Shown piece by piece: positions 48,731 to 58,529 of a stretch of DNA of 64,000 bases. Below the pieces are notes generated by a model. That model did no database searches and had not been told where the DNA came from. It was given only the letters and a program-made list of their open reading frames with translations. The translations under genes and the position numbers were made by a program. Origin of the DNA: Hyaloscypha bicolor E (lineage: Eukaryota > Ascomycota > Leotiomycetes > Helotiales > Hyaloscyphaceae). Each line of letters opens with the position of its first letter. Within the stretch, counting starts at the first letter, position 1. The DNA lies in the NCBI RefSeq assembly GCF_002865645.1, contig NW_020194512.1, positions 2,583,183-2,647,182 on the forward strand. The letters are read 5' to 3'.

Positions 48731-49603
48731 ATGAACGTCGCTGTCGATTCAGTAAAGTTCCAGCTCGTGTCTGATCTCCATCTTGAAACCCCGCAAGCAA
48801 GGCCGACATACGAGGACTTCAAAATCCAGCCAGAATGTCAGTATCTGGCTCTTCTTGGTGACATCGGAAGTATATGGGACCCTCGGCTGTTTAGTTTTCT
48901 TGAAGACCAGCTGAGAAAGTTCGAAATTGTCTTCTACATCCTGGGAAACCACGAGGCATATGGAACGACCGTGCTGGTAGCCCGAACAACTGCTCGTGCT
49001 TTTGAACATGAAATAGAAGAGCTCCGCTCATTACCAGGATCGACTATGGGGCGATTTATATTTCTGGATCAGACAAGATTTGATCTCACGGATTCCATGA
49101 CCGTGCTGGGGTGTACTCTTTTCTCGCGCATCTCCAACGAACAGCGAGAATCCGCGGCGCTCTTCTGCTCGGATTTCTCCGAGATAAAAGATTGGACGGT
49201 TGATGCTCACAATTCTGCACACCAGTCTGATATCGGCTGGTTGAATTCGCAAATCGAGAATATCGCACGATACGAGCCGCATCGCAAGATTGTGGTCTTC
49301 ACTCACCACAGCCCGACAATGCTTGAGGCAGCCAATGATCCTAGACAGCTGCAAGATGTTGGTCAGGTGCGGTCTGCGTTCGTCACAGATCTCTCTGATC
49401 AGGTATGCTGGACTAGCGCGAATGTCATGCTCTGGGCGTTTGGACACACTCATTTTAATTGCGATTTCGTGGATCTGGGAACGAAGAAGCGAGTTGTGGC
49501 AAATCAGAAAGGCTATCGTAGGTCTGAATTGGAGACATTTGACGCGTCGAAAGTGGTCAAGGTCGAAACATTGCTCGATTCAGAGGCAAAAGGTCAAAGA
49601 TAA
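48731..49603 (+). CDS. calcineurin-like metallophosphoesterase, 290 aa
   Basis: Single exon. The frame is open further upstream, but the only ATG in a good position is 48731. All metal-binding motifs of the family are present: DLHLE (Asp15, His17), GDIGS (Asp44), GNHE (Asn73, His74), THHSP (His192-193) and FGHTH (His239, His241). The enzyme should hydrolyse a phosphate ester with two bound metal ions; the substrate is unknown. Such proteins are widespread and often poorly characterised in fungi. There is no signal peptide or membrane segment, so it is probably cytosolic. The gene begins about 320 bp after repeat R, in DNA of normal composition. Its intact motifs argue for a working enzyme. 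Confidence 0.88.
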   Translation: MNVAVDSVKFQLVSDLHLETPQARPTYEDFKIQPECQYLALLGDIGSIWDPRLFSFLEDQLRKFEIVFYILGNHEAYGTTVLVARTTARAFEHEIEELRSLPGSTMGRFIFLDQTRFDLTDSMTVLGCTLFSRISNEQRESAALFCSDFSEIKDWTVDAHNSAHQSDIGWLNSQIENIARYEPHRKIVVFTHHSPTMLEAANDPRQLQDVGQVRSAFVTDLSDQVCWTSANVMLWAFGHTHFNCDFVDLGTKKRVVANQKGYRRSELETFDASKVVKVETLLDSEAKGQR

Positions 49604-50012
49604 GTGGAATCCAGAAGGAAATTCGGTCATCACTCCGAGAGACATGTCTTCATTGGAGTCAGTGGATTGAAGGACGGCATTTAAATTGAACAAATATTCT
49701 AAGGCCAATTTCGTAAGAAGCCTAGGTCAGCCGTTAGAAGGTTATGATCTCTTGGCGATCCAGACTTGCAGGAGGCCCCACGAATGGCAGGTGGCCACGA
49801 GGAAATAGACTTGTTACAGGTGGCAGGCATGAGGCTATTTTTGGTATTTATATTTGAACGAGACATTGCTACAGAAATACAAGAAAATATCCACGGTGGA
49901 ATGCTACAAAACAGTTTGTTGGCTGCCTGTTATCCGCAGGCGGCGCCAGCACCCAGCTCTCGCGTCTTGCAGACCTGAGCCATAGCCTCAACCACGACAG
50001 TTCAATTTATCC
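49604..50012. other. intergenic between convergent genes
   Basis: Shared 3' side of the phosphoesterase gene and the minus-strand gene at 50013. A short frame at 49766-49978 has no motif and is not called. Confidence 0.4.
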
Positions 50013-50756
50013 TTATTGCTCCAAAACTGTGGCCAAAGGAGCCCTAAAGACTCCTTTCTCATATGGTCTGGACACAAAAATGCCTTCCTTGATCTCTCTG
50101 CTTCTCCTCACATGATACATGTGTCGGCTCGTAGTCGTGAAACTCTCTTCTTTGGGGTCCGCGGAGGTGATATTATAATGAACTTCTCGATGCTCTGGTT
50201 TGAGATTTTCGGCGTAAGTGAGACTCTTGACCGGTTCGCCCTCGGAGTTGTGTAGGTAATAGCAGTAGTTAATCAAACAGCCAATATAAAGAGCAAATCC
50301 TAATCGATCCACGTAGTCCTGAGAGGAAATATTGAGCCAAAACTCAATCATTGAGTCGAGGAAGCTATGAAGTGGCGGGAGGAAGTCTTGCACGCCATCA
50401 TCCAATTGATAATACCATTCTCTAGCCATGTGCAATACTACACCCGTCGAAGATCGATAACGAGCAATCCGAATAGCTCGTTTACTAAATTCGGGGTCGT
50501 TTTCGAACCTGGCCTCTGGTGGCATTTCTTCGTAGCCACTATCGAGAAGGATCTTTGCTGCCGTACGCGGATCTTCTACCAAGAGATGAAGATCCCAAAC
50601 TTGTGTATTGCTACCATGGAGAGCAAGGAGATCCTCAAGCCAAATCACGTTGGGGATTTGCTTGTCGGCCAGTAGCCTGCAAGCTTCGTAGCGGCTGTTG
50701 CCCATAGACGGACTAGCCTGCTTTAACCGTCTGGGTGTCGATTTGGTATTTCCCAT
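50013..50756 (-). CDS. nucleotidyltransferase-like protein with N-myristoylation motif, 247 aa
   Basis: Single exon, ATG at 50756-50754. Residues 24-62 look like the start of a nucleotidyltransferase fold: a helix (YEACRLLADK), LALHGSNTQVWDLHLLVED with the Gly48-Ser49 turn and Asp55, but the second acidic position is His57 instead of Asp or Glu. That suggests a degenerate, possibly inactive member. The N-terminus MGNTKST fits the N-myristoylation pattern (Gly2, Ser6), so it may attach to membranes; this is inference. The remainder has no motif I recognise. Convergent with the phosphoesterase gene. It shares the MG-start and the fold hint with the gene at 52967, although the two sequences are not close. 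Confidence 0.6.
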   Translation of the reverse strand: MGNTKSTPRRLKQASPSMGNSRYEACRLLADKQIPNVIWLEDLLALHGSNTQVWDLHLLVEDPRTAAKILLDSGYEEMPPEARFENDPEFSKRAIRIARYRSSTGVVLHMAREWYYQLDDGVQDFLPPLHSFLDSMIEFWLNISSQDYVDRLGFALYIGCLINYCYYLHNSEGEPVKSLTYAENLKPEHREVHYNITSADPKEESFTTTSRHMYHVRRSREIKEGIFVSRPYEKGVFRAPLATVLEQ

Positions 50757-50769
50757 AGAGACAGGTGCA

Positions 50770-51037
50770 GGTTTGGGTGCTGGCTAGTAATGGAATCTGA
50801 GGCGAAACTAGTCAATCTTATTCCTTGGAACGAAAGGCGTGCGCAATACCTGGTCCCGCACAGTCTTATACGGCTTCACTATGCGCTGAGCAATCTTCGT
50901 TGAATTGTATGTCCACAGGAGTTGGCATGTATTAGTTCAGCTTGTCCTCCCAGAATTGTAAGATGATGAATTTATCTTGGCGCAAAAACAGGGTAACATT
51001 CAATGGAGTGGATGACTAAGCTAAACTAGAAGAGTTC
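50770..51037. other. intergenic, upstream of the minus-strand gene
   Basis: Promoter region of the gene at 50756 by position only; no clear element seen. Confidence 0.3.
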
Positions 51038-51975
51038 ACTGGCCAACCGCCCAAACTACTCAACCGCCCAGCCTAAAAATCTTAATATTTAATCAACGCC
51101 TTAATAAAATTATAATTCCTATTAAATACTAATACTTTATAGTATTCACAACCACCTAATAGCTGTATATTAACTTAAAACTATGTGGTATTGCTAAAAT
51201 TATTTATTTAGTAGCATTTTTGGCATTTTCCCACTGATTTTTACCCCGCCATCTCTACCCCTCACTAATTCCTATACAATTAATTAAATATCTTATATAA
51301 CGTTCTAAGTTCTTTAGTAATATATGGCTTAATATATAGCTTAATATAAGAGAGTATATTAGAAGGTTTTTTGCATTATTATAATAATATTTCTTATTAA
51401 ATTTTCTTTGGGGTAAGAATTAGTGACTTGCGTTTAGTGGGGTAACAAGCCTAAATTTAAGTACCTAATTCTTGGGGCAAAGAAACGCCCATACTATATA
51501 AATATTTAATTATAATTTAGGTGCTATTCGATTTTTCAATTATAAAAGCTCGTATATTAATCGAATTCGCAATTATCTAGTAAACCTTATGCCTTCTTTT
51601 AATTAGCTAGCTGCTTCTTGCCTCACTAATAAACGCTATCTTGCCTTTGCATCTTATACCTTTGGTTTTGCTCCATTAATTCGATCTCAAAGGGTTTCGT
51701 ATGCAATTCCATGCTCTCTCGCGCATTCCCCAATGGATTTAGTCTTCTTGTAATCGAGATATCGTCATGAGCCGTCTATAATCGCACGCTTCCTGAGAGC
51801 TCGTTGGGATTGTTCGTGAATTCGGTATAGTGATTTTCCTTTACAGACATGTTGAGGGGCTAAAAAAGCTTTAGAAAACAGTTGATTTGATAGTAAAATA
51901 TTATGTGGGTGTTGAATTATGATTTTTGGAAAACAGCGATTTTGGGCGGTTGGGTGGTCTGGGCGGTTGGCCAGT
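51038..51975. mobile_element. 938-bp element with 33-bp terminal inverted repeats
   Basis: Left end ACTGGCCAACCGCCCA.ACTACTCAACCGCCCA (51038-51070) pairs with the right end (51943-51975) at 28 or more of 33 positions. Each end contains the word AACCGCCCA twice. The interior is AT-rich in its first half and has no coding capacity. No target duplication was found, so the superfamily is open. Confidence 0.6.
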
Positions 51976-51978
51976 AAA

Positions 51979-52194
51979 ACCTTCTAACCTTAGAATGGGG
52001 TCACCCACTTCCCGCCCACGCCTACCCCACCAATTTTCAAAGTCATTGGAAAGTTCTGAAAACTTTCAGGATTATAGAGAATACTCGAAATATTGTGAAT
52101 ATTGTATTAATTCTTCGAAATTGTAGTGTTAAGGTCTCCAAAATCCAAGTTGAGCGGGAAGTGGGTGTGGGCGATTGGTGAGTGACACCTTCTA
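51979..52194. mobile_element. about 200-bp putative MITE flanked by ACCTTCTA
   Basis: Inside lie GTCACCCACTTCCCGCCCAC (52000-52019) and, inverted near 52160-52186, a related GTCACTCACC...CGCCCACAC. ACCTTCTA occurs at 51979-51986 and 52187-52194, an 8-bp direct repeat. The left repeat is 13 bp away from the inverted repeat, so the exact element is uncertain. Confidence 0.35.
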
Positions 52195-52966
52195 TCTAAG
52201 CGAACACGTGGCAAAGCCATCTCAGCAAATCCTCGTGTGCTTCGCACCGGGTGTTTGAAATGAAACCAATATATAACTGCATATAGCAAGAAAGGCTGGA
52301 ATCACGACAGGCTATTGGTCGGACCGCCCTGCGGTCCTGGCTAGTTCACCGATGAAACCCCTGTGAACAGGTGACAATTGACCTACGTTTGGGCAGTAAG
52401 CGCCGGGCTGGGGCGGGCCTTAATCATATGTTTTCAACGAATTAGATCTCATGCTCAAGCGCTCGAGGGTCGGACCAAGTCCCCTGTCTCGTTGGCTCGT
52501 TCACTTCAAATCAACCAACATCACAACATCTTAGAGCCATTCTTCATTCCTGTAACACAAGGGTGTATAAAAATAGTAGTCTCCATCGTCCGAGATCTTC
52601 TCATCCCGAACTTTCTCGCCACATGAGGCCAAATGTGTCCATATCCTTACAAAAAGAGCCCAGTCTTAGCGGCTACAGATGCTTTCAGGTTTCACTAGGC
52701 GAGCGCTACGTCGGAGCAGATGGAAATAAAAACACAAAGAGGTGGGCTAAATTAAATGTCCGAGGATGGTTGATTGCGGCTGGAGGGGACCATATATATA
52801 CACCCCTTCAAGCTTGTTTCTGGGCGACTTGTCTCAGCTCTAAAGTTTCTGGCGGCTTCCTTGCATAGATCCTCTTCTTCCATATTGGCTCCTCTTCAAT
52901 TACCGTATATCTTTCTCTTTCTTCCGAACTACTTTTATATACTTGATTTTCCCTGTATTGTCCGAT
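52195..52966. other. intergenic, promoter side of the next gene
   Basis: ATATATATACACC near 52792 could serve as a TATA-like element about 170 bp before the start codon. The short frames here have no motif. Confidence 0.3.
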
Positions 52967-53872
52967 ATGGGTTGTTTGTGTTCAAAACAAGGCTCTAGCA
53001 GGCCGACAGCACCAAGGCCTGCTTCAGTTCCATTGAAAAATACCAGTTCATCGTCTGCGAGAAGTACACAACGCTCAAAGTACCCCCAGCGAACAGAAAG
53101 GGCGATGACGCAGCAAATAAGGACCGAGTTCTTGAATGCCACGCAGGATGCATTTGGACACCTGGAGTACGGTGTGATTGGTGGCACCGCCTTAGCGGAA
53201 TATGGCAACGTGCGGACGACGTCAGATCTAGATGTCATGGTTCCGCACAATATAATAGATGTAGTAGAGGGTCATTTACTCCGCCATGGGATGGTTCGCA
53301 CGGCAGAGCGAGGAATAGGGTAAGTACATTATTGAGTTTATTATTGCGTGCGCCTTGTATTCGAAGGCACTTTGTGTCATTTTTAATCTCCTTGTTGCAA
53401 TCTATATTAGTGTCACTGAACACTGCTAATAATGAAGTTTAGCTATCTAGCTTCCGATGGGAATTGCTATGGTCTCGACATCACATCAGACAGAGCTCTT
53501 GGCCAGACATTCCGAACGACACGAACTCAACATCGGGTCATGCCCGTCGACTTCCTCTTGAACTCAAAAGCCTACTCGTATATAACCCGCGTTGGCCCTG
53601 ACATGCAGCAGAAAAAGGCAAGCGACGCGCAGGATATAATTTTTCTCCTGGATTATATGAGAAGAAACGACCACGTTCCAGATAGACAGCATTGCCGATG
53701 GGTCGTTGACCATGACTTCTGGACTGCATTTTGTGGCAGTTATCGTGGTGCAGAGGAGCGTTTTCAGAGACTTGGTTTGCAGAGAGATCCAACACCTAGT
53801 GCGAGCAACCGTGGGACGAGGAATTCAAGCATGGAGATCCGTCGAACTAGTAGGAGTAGTAGTAACCATTGA
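52967..53872 (+). CDS. nucleotidyltransferase-fold protein, acylation-type N-terminus, 2 exons, 260 aa
   Basis: Exons 52967-53319 and 53443-53872. The intron (123 nt) starts GTAAGT, has a branch point GCTAAT at 53425-53430 and ends TTTAG; splicing keeps the frame (GG|C). The start ATG gives MGCLCSKQ, a pattern for N-myristoylation at Gly2 with palmitoylation at Cys3/Cys5, so the protein probably sits on a membrane. After a Ser/Thr/Pro-rich linker (residues 8-45) comes the nucleotidyltransferase signature: GVIGGTALAEYG (Gly72-Gly73) and TTSDLDVMVP with Asp87 and Asp89, the metal-binding pair. These residues are all intact, unlike in the gene at 50013. The family moves nucleotide groups to proteins, RNA or small molecules and includes toxin-antitoxin-type members; the target here is unknown. 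The C-terminus is Ser/Arg-rich. Confidence 0.72.
53320..53442 (+). other. intron of the nucleotidyltransferase-like gene
   Basis: Donor GTAAGTACATT, branch CTGCTAAT, acceptor GAAGTTTAG. A nearer AG (53409-53410) would lead to a stop a few codons on, so the later acceptor is chosen. Confidence 0.75.
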
Positions 53873-53879
53873 AAATTAG

Positions 53880-54239
53880 ATTTCGATAGTTAAGTATGTA
53901 ATATTCTGTTAAATCAAAACAATTTAGCTTGTATAAATTACATAAAATTTAGATTGTTCTTATTGCTTATTTATATTAAATCTTACTCACGTTGTAGGCT
54001 ACTCCAGTGAGCTAGCTGAGTCGAGGGTCGAGTAGAGGATGATGAACGCCTGAGCGGTGGCAGGAAGGGTGTGCCCGATTGTGGAAGCTGATGCTCAGTA
54101 AATTTCTCTACAGCAAACGCCCAAATCTGTTTTGGCATCCCCCCGTAGCCAGAGCCGCATTCGGAAGAATGCCATGCGGTGGGGAACGTTCACTGTCAAG
54201 CCATTCCCAACGCCCATATCTCCCGCACCAGCCTTTTTT
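53880..54239. other. intergenic, no gene
   Basis: 3' side of the nucleotidyltransferase-like gene; AT-rich to about 53990 then normal. A short frame (54079-54267) is not supported. Confidence 0.35.
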
Positions 54240-54665
54240 GCCTTCTAAAAACAATATTAGGAACTAGCTATAGAAAATCTAATTAATATGTTTCATTCGC
54301 GATCTTATAGTTACCTATTGCATACTTAAGGGCTAAAGTTTTAAGTAAAAGAATAAAAAATTATAATTAAGCAAAAGTTATAGGTCTAATACTCGCAAAA
54401 TAATTTCAAACAAATAATTCTTATAATTTTTGTATTTCTCGCGATTTTATTATGAAAACCTTAATAACTCTTTACTCGCTTCTTTTTTTAAGATTTAGAG
54501 AATTGTATCTAGTTTATGAGGCTTATATTTTTAATTCTATTACTTAGAATTATTTAAAAAGGTTAAGGTTTCAAGTTATTAAGGATTTTATTTAGTGCGG
54601 GACATCTTGCTTTCCCCTACTAAAGGGAAGGGCCTCTTTAGCGCGACGTCAAGTCCGACTATTAG
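54240..54665 (+). repeat. repeat R, copy 2 (without the two insertions)
   Basis: Same order of blocks as copy 1, with uninterrupted GAATTATTTAAAAAGGTTAAGG (54545-54568) and TTTAGTGCGGGACATCTTGC (about 54590). It serves as the empty site for both insertions in copy 1. Confidence 0.7.
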
Positions 54666-54867
54666 ATTTCTTTCTGATTTCAAGAGAATTGAATCCAGGA
54701 TGGAACGACCGGCGCCGTTTGCATGGAGTTTCGAAAAGGCAATGGATTATGACGACATGATGCATGCACCTTTATTGGTAACAAAAACTTGAAACTTACA
54801 CACGAGAGTAAGTATATACGCATCAGCCTTTGGCATTCTGGAGGAGGTATTTGATTTCATGTATATG

Positions 54868-56407
54868 CTATACCACTTCTTCCGCTGGCGGCGGTCTGAT
54901 AAGCGCTAAAGCAGGTCCCACTAAATGCTGACTTCCAGTAATGAGAGTCTGCATCCCACCATCACCACTCTCCCCGATCCTCCTCGCAGCGTCAAGTGCG
55001 CTCTTAATCGTACGTTGGACCAGAATCTCGGTAGCAGGGTGTATCTGCTTCCATGCTTCCACATACACCTTCTGCAACCCGTCAATATTAAATTCTTTCT
55101 CGCTTCTCCCTTCTGGGGAATCTTGGTTTCGTCGATAGGTGGTGAAAATTACATGGTCTACCTTTCCTTGCAAAGCCCGAGCTAGGCATTCGACGACAGG
55201 ACCACCTTTTCGAACATGACTTATTTGAGCAAAAATGAGGATCTTGGGGGAGGCGGAAGATTGGGCGTGGGAGAGGAACCATTCAGCTGCAGCAGTGAGG
55301 CCGATGTCGTTATGAGCTCCGTCTAGATACCAGGTGTTTTGGCCCTCGACCTCAATCTGAAAACGCCCGGGCCAAGACCATTGTCTGATACTTTCGATGA
55401 TATCTGTATCGCTCAAGGGTGATGGTTTCTCGCCTGTCGTTTCCTCGAGAAATGCACGGGCTGCTGAGATGGCTACGGAGCAATTTGTGCGTAGAGTATC
55501 GGGCTTGATCTGGATTGCTCCATCTGGTAACACAAGATCTATTTCTGCGAATTCTAGCGTGGAGGCCTTTTCCACTGCGCGATTTTGAAGCATAGATGTC
55601 GCTTCGGGCACAGCTGGAGCTGCGACAGCTCGGGCGCCAGGCTTGAAGATACCAGCTTTGTGCCAGGCTATACTCTCCAGGGAAGATCCAAGTTGTTCGA
55701 CATGATCGAGTCCAAGAGTTGTGACGCAGGTAACGATAGGCTTCTTAACGACGTTCGTGGAGTCATATTCTCCGCCGTGATGGGCCTCGATGATAGCTGC
55801 ATCGACGCCTTCTCGTATAAATGCATGGAGGGCGAAGATAAAGTATAGTTGAAGGTAGCGGGGTCTCCTGCCTTCGCCTTTCGAAAGAACATCTTCTACT
55901 TCAAAAAAATACTTCGCGAAGAGGTCTCGTGATAGAGGCTGGAAGTTGATCCTTATTCGCTCTTCCGGGTAGATGAGATGGGGTGAGGTGTAGAGTCCTG
56001 TTTTACTTGGAAATCCGGTCCTCTTGCCGTGGGTTCGTAGAAAAGACTCGATGAATGCACATGTGCTTCCTTTGCCTTTCGTACCAGCAACGTGAATCAC
56101 GTTCAGACGGTTGATATCCTCGGCCTGTTGAGGTTAGCATGATCTAGGTGCGGGAAGATTGAGAATACTGAATGACCAAGTTCACCCAGCCATTCCTTCA
56201 TCCCATGAATGCTTGGCAGGCCGGTCAAATGAGCCCCCCGATTCAGTTGTGGCATAGATCGCATGCCAGGGGTAGATTTTCCAGGGTCATTGGGCCTTTG
56301 CTCCCGAACCCGAGCTTTAGCGAGCTCGATGGCTCTCTGCCCACGTCAGAAACGCACAGGATATTGGTTGAGAATCATACCTTATAGCTCCTGTCGAGAA
56401 CCGCCAT
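54868..56407 (-). CDS. folylpolyglutamate synthase, 483 aa, 3 exons
   Basis: Exons (minus strand) 56407-56381, 56336-56169 and 56124-54868; introns of 44 nt each, with branch points CTGAC and GCTAAC and acceptors GGGCAG and CAACAG. The enzyme adds glutamates to folates using ATP, keeping them in the cell and suiting them to one-carbon metabolism. Seen: GLPSIHGM.EWL (residues 48-59), the P-loop GTKGKGST (79-86), TSPHLIYPEERIRIN, GGEYDSTN (182-189), LDHVEQLG (204-211), HKAGIFKPG (220-228) and YLDGAHND (331-338). All core motifs are intact and the length is near that of fungal homologues (about 480-550). The residues before GGEYDSTN read EAHH, where many relatives have EVGxG. It could instead be dihydrofolate synthase, but the layout fits the FPGS branch. 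Confidence 0.9.
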
Positions 56408-56409
56408 TT

Positions 56410-57451
56410 TCTAATCTTCCTCCATTGTCAGCTATCGATTATCTCACGTGAGGTCGAAAGGAATAGAGATCACAGATGAGATCATGAGAGGGAAGATAGC
56501 AGACTGTTTCATACATGTACCAGGTGCGCGGTCGTTGCAAGCAAATAGGTTCAACTTCGGAGGCACTCATCTCTTTCACTGTGCCACTGAATACCCGGCA
56601 TCTCCGTGAAGCAGTGAGGTGATATCACCTTTGATTTGGCTTGAAGATTGAAACTGGTGTTCCCTCTTGGCGCCAACTTATTGTGGCGAAGGTGGCAGCG
56701 CTATACCATAACCTTATTTTGGGAGGCGGTCAGACCCGGCAAAATCATTTCACGTCATTGGGATGGAGATGCAGCTTGATCAGAGATCCACTCTACACAA
56801 CGCCAGTACCATTTCTCCGATCGCACACATCGGTAACGACAGTTTTTGCTTTTCAATATCGCAGGGAGAGTATTAGGCTGATCTGAGTGCAATGCGCCAA
56901 ATTTAGTCTGCGAAAACCCCCAAATCATACCACGATGTCCTTTCAAGGCTCCATCTAGCTGCACGATGCGCCCTTACCTCTCAAGGAGACCCGGATCCAG
57001 CGGCTGGCGATGCGCAAAGAGTCTTTGAAGTCGGCTCTCAAAGTATGGATGTCAAGTACTCCCAGACATGGCAGAAAGGTACGTCAAAAGGCCATTGCTA
57101 CATTGGCTGTTGTACGATATCCTGCACAATAACGATTCGAAGTACCTCCCGCAACTTATCATGAGTTTCCTCCCTGCCGGAATGCCTGCTACTCCGCTCT
57201 GTGTAGCACGATACCTTGTCCAGATTGAAGTGTTACCCTCGGGAGTCCGGAACTGTTTTGTCATACGAGAATACAAAGGCTATATTTGGAAGGAGCCATG
57301 CGAGGAATACAACAATGGTTGAGGAAATTGCTCTGCACCTGCAGCACTGAATGATTTGGTTGTCTTTCCGTGGGACGAACATGAGGTTGGGAGAAATTTT
57401 GGTTGCTTTCCCAAGTTTTAGTTTGACCATAATCAATCCTTGTTTAATTCA
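56410..57451. other. intergenic, no supported gene
   Basis: Upstream side of the FPGS gene and beyond. A frame of 84 codons at 57068-57322 (plus) has an ATG but is mirrored by an open frame on the other strand and has no motif. Nothing else was seen. Confidence 0.4.
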
Positions 57452-57459
57452 TTCGCCGA

Positions 57460-58033
57460 CAGGCTCGGCAAAAATTCCTTAATTTCCGGTATCGATAGGT
57501 ATCGATGCCAGAATCGTAAGGTATCGATTCCCCGAACCCAATTCCCCCCTTTAATTGCAATTAACTTTAGAACCACTTCTCTTATAAGAAAACTTTTGGT
57601 AGCGCAAATATTCTACTTGATTTAGGCTTTCTATTTAGCTACTTATCTTATATTTTAGACCAAAACTTATCTCAATGCGGCTATTTTAAGTAAAAATGAG
57701 CTTTTGAGATTTTCGTGAGGCTCGCTTATATATTTAGCGTCTTGATAAGAAATACGAATACGGGGCTTAATTCTCCGAATACAAGGGCTATTTTAAATTT
57801 AAGATATTATTAACTTTTATTAATAATAGTAAGTATTTCTTTTAATAGAAAGACTAGAAATTAAAGGAATTATACAATAATATATTATTATATAATTTAA
57901 ATAATAAAAGAAAAGTTAATTTTTGGGGTAAGAATCGATTCTGGTATTAATACTATCGATTCCTTGCGATACCTGAAAAATACCTCTACTATCAATGCCG
58001 GTATCAATGCCTCAGGTATTTTTGCCGAGCCTG
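57460..58033. mobile_element. hAT-like MITE, copy B (574 bp), with 8-bp target duplication
   Basis: Both ends read CAGGCTCGGCAAAAAT inward. TTCGCCGA flanks it exactly on both sides (57452-57459 and 58034-58041). An 8-bp duplication and CAGG ends are typical of hAT elements. Subterminal GGTATCGAT words repeat several times near each end. The interior (about 57670-57725) matches copy A at 8916-9278. No transposase. Confidence 0.9.
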
Positions 58034-58357
58034 TTCGCCGATATACGTATCAATGAAAATAGAATTAGAAAGTGTTTTCTCTAAAGCCTGTTATATACCG
58101 ACGCTGTTTTGTGGGTTCTTGGTTAGAAGTCATGACAATATTCTGTATATTATATGGTAATGGGCCAGGAGCGTCTGTTTAGATTGGCGAGGCCCGGTCT
58201 TCGGAAATGAAGGCAAAGCAAAATGCCTTTTTTGATAGAATAGTCTCATTATATAAACTATAGGAAAGGAGGAGGAAGTCTCTCATTCATTATCTTGACT
58301 GGTCCTTCTGCCTTTGGATTTACGAAGGCGGACAGGCTTTGAAAACCGGCCATTCCG

Positions 58358-58521
58358 CTATCCCTTTGTCCGGTGAGACATGGTCCGTACTAGCGAGGGG
58401 GCCTGACTCAGGGCAAAAAGGCGACAGATGAATAATATGTTTATAAGCAAGGAGACGCTTTTACAGTCTGAGCCAGGCCCCCTTGCTAGTACGGACCATG
58501 TCTCACCAGACGAAGAGATAG
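58358..58521. repeat. long inverted repeat, 54-bp arms with 56-nt loop
   Basis: Left arm 58358-58411 and right arm 58468-58521 are inverted copies with about five mismatches, all transitions. The core is GGTGAGACATGGTCCGTACT. Could be a foldback element or a breakpoint. Its right arm borders a strongly AT-rich stretch. Confidence 0.8.
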
Positions 58522-58529
58522 TATTAATA

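Noticed and set aside
54925..55892. Several open frames on the plus strand and other minus frames
   Set aside because: They are shadows of the FPGS coding exon.
57068..57322. 84-codon ATG frame, plus strand
   Set aside because: An equally open frame runs on the other strand, there is no motif, and no intron or neighbour supports it.
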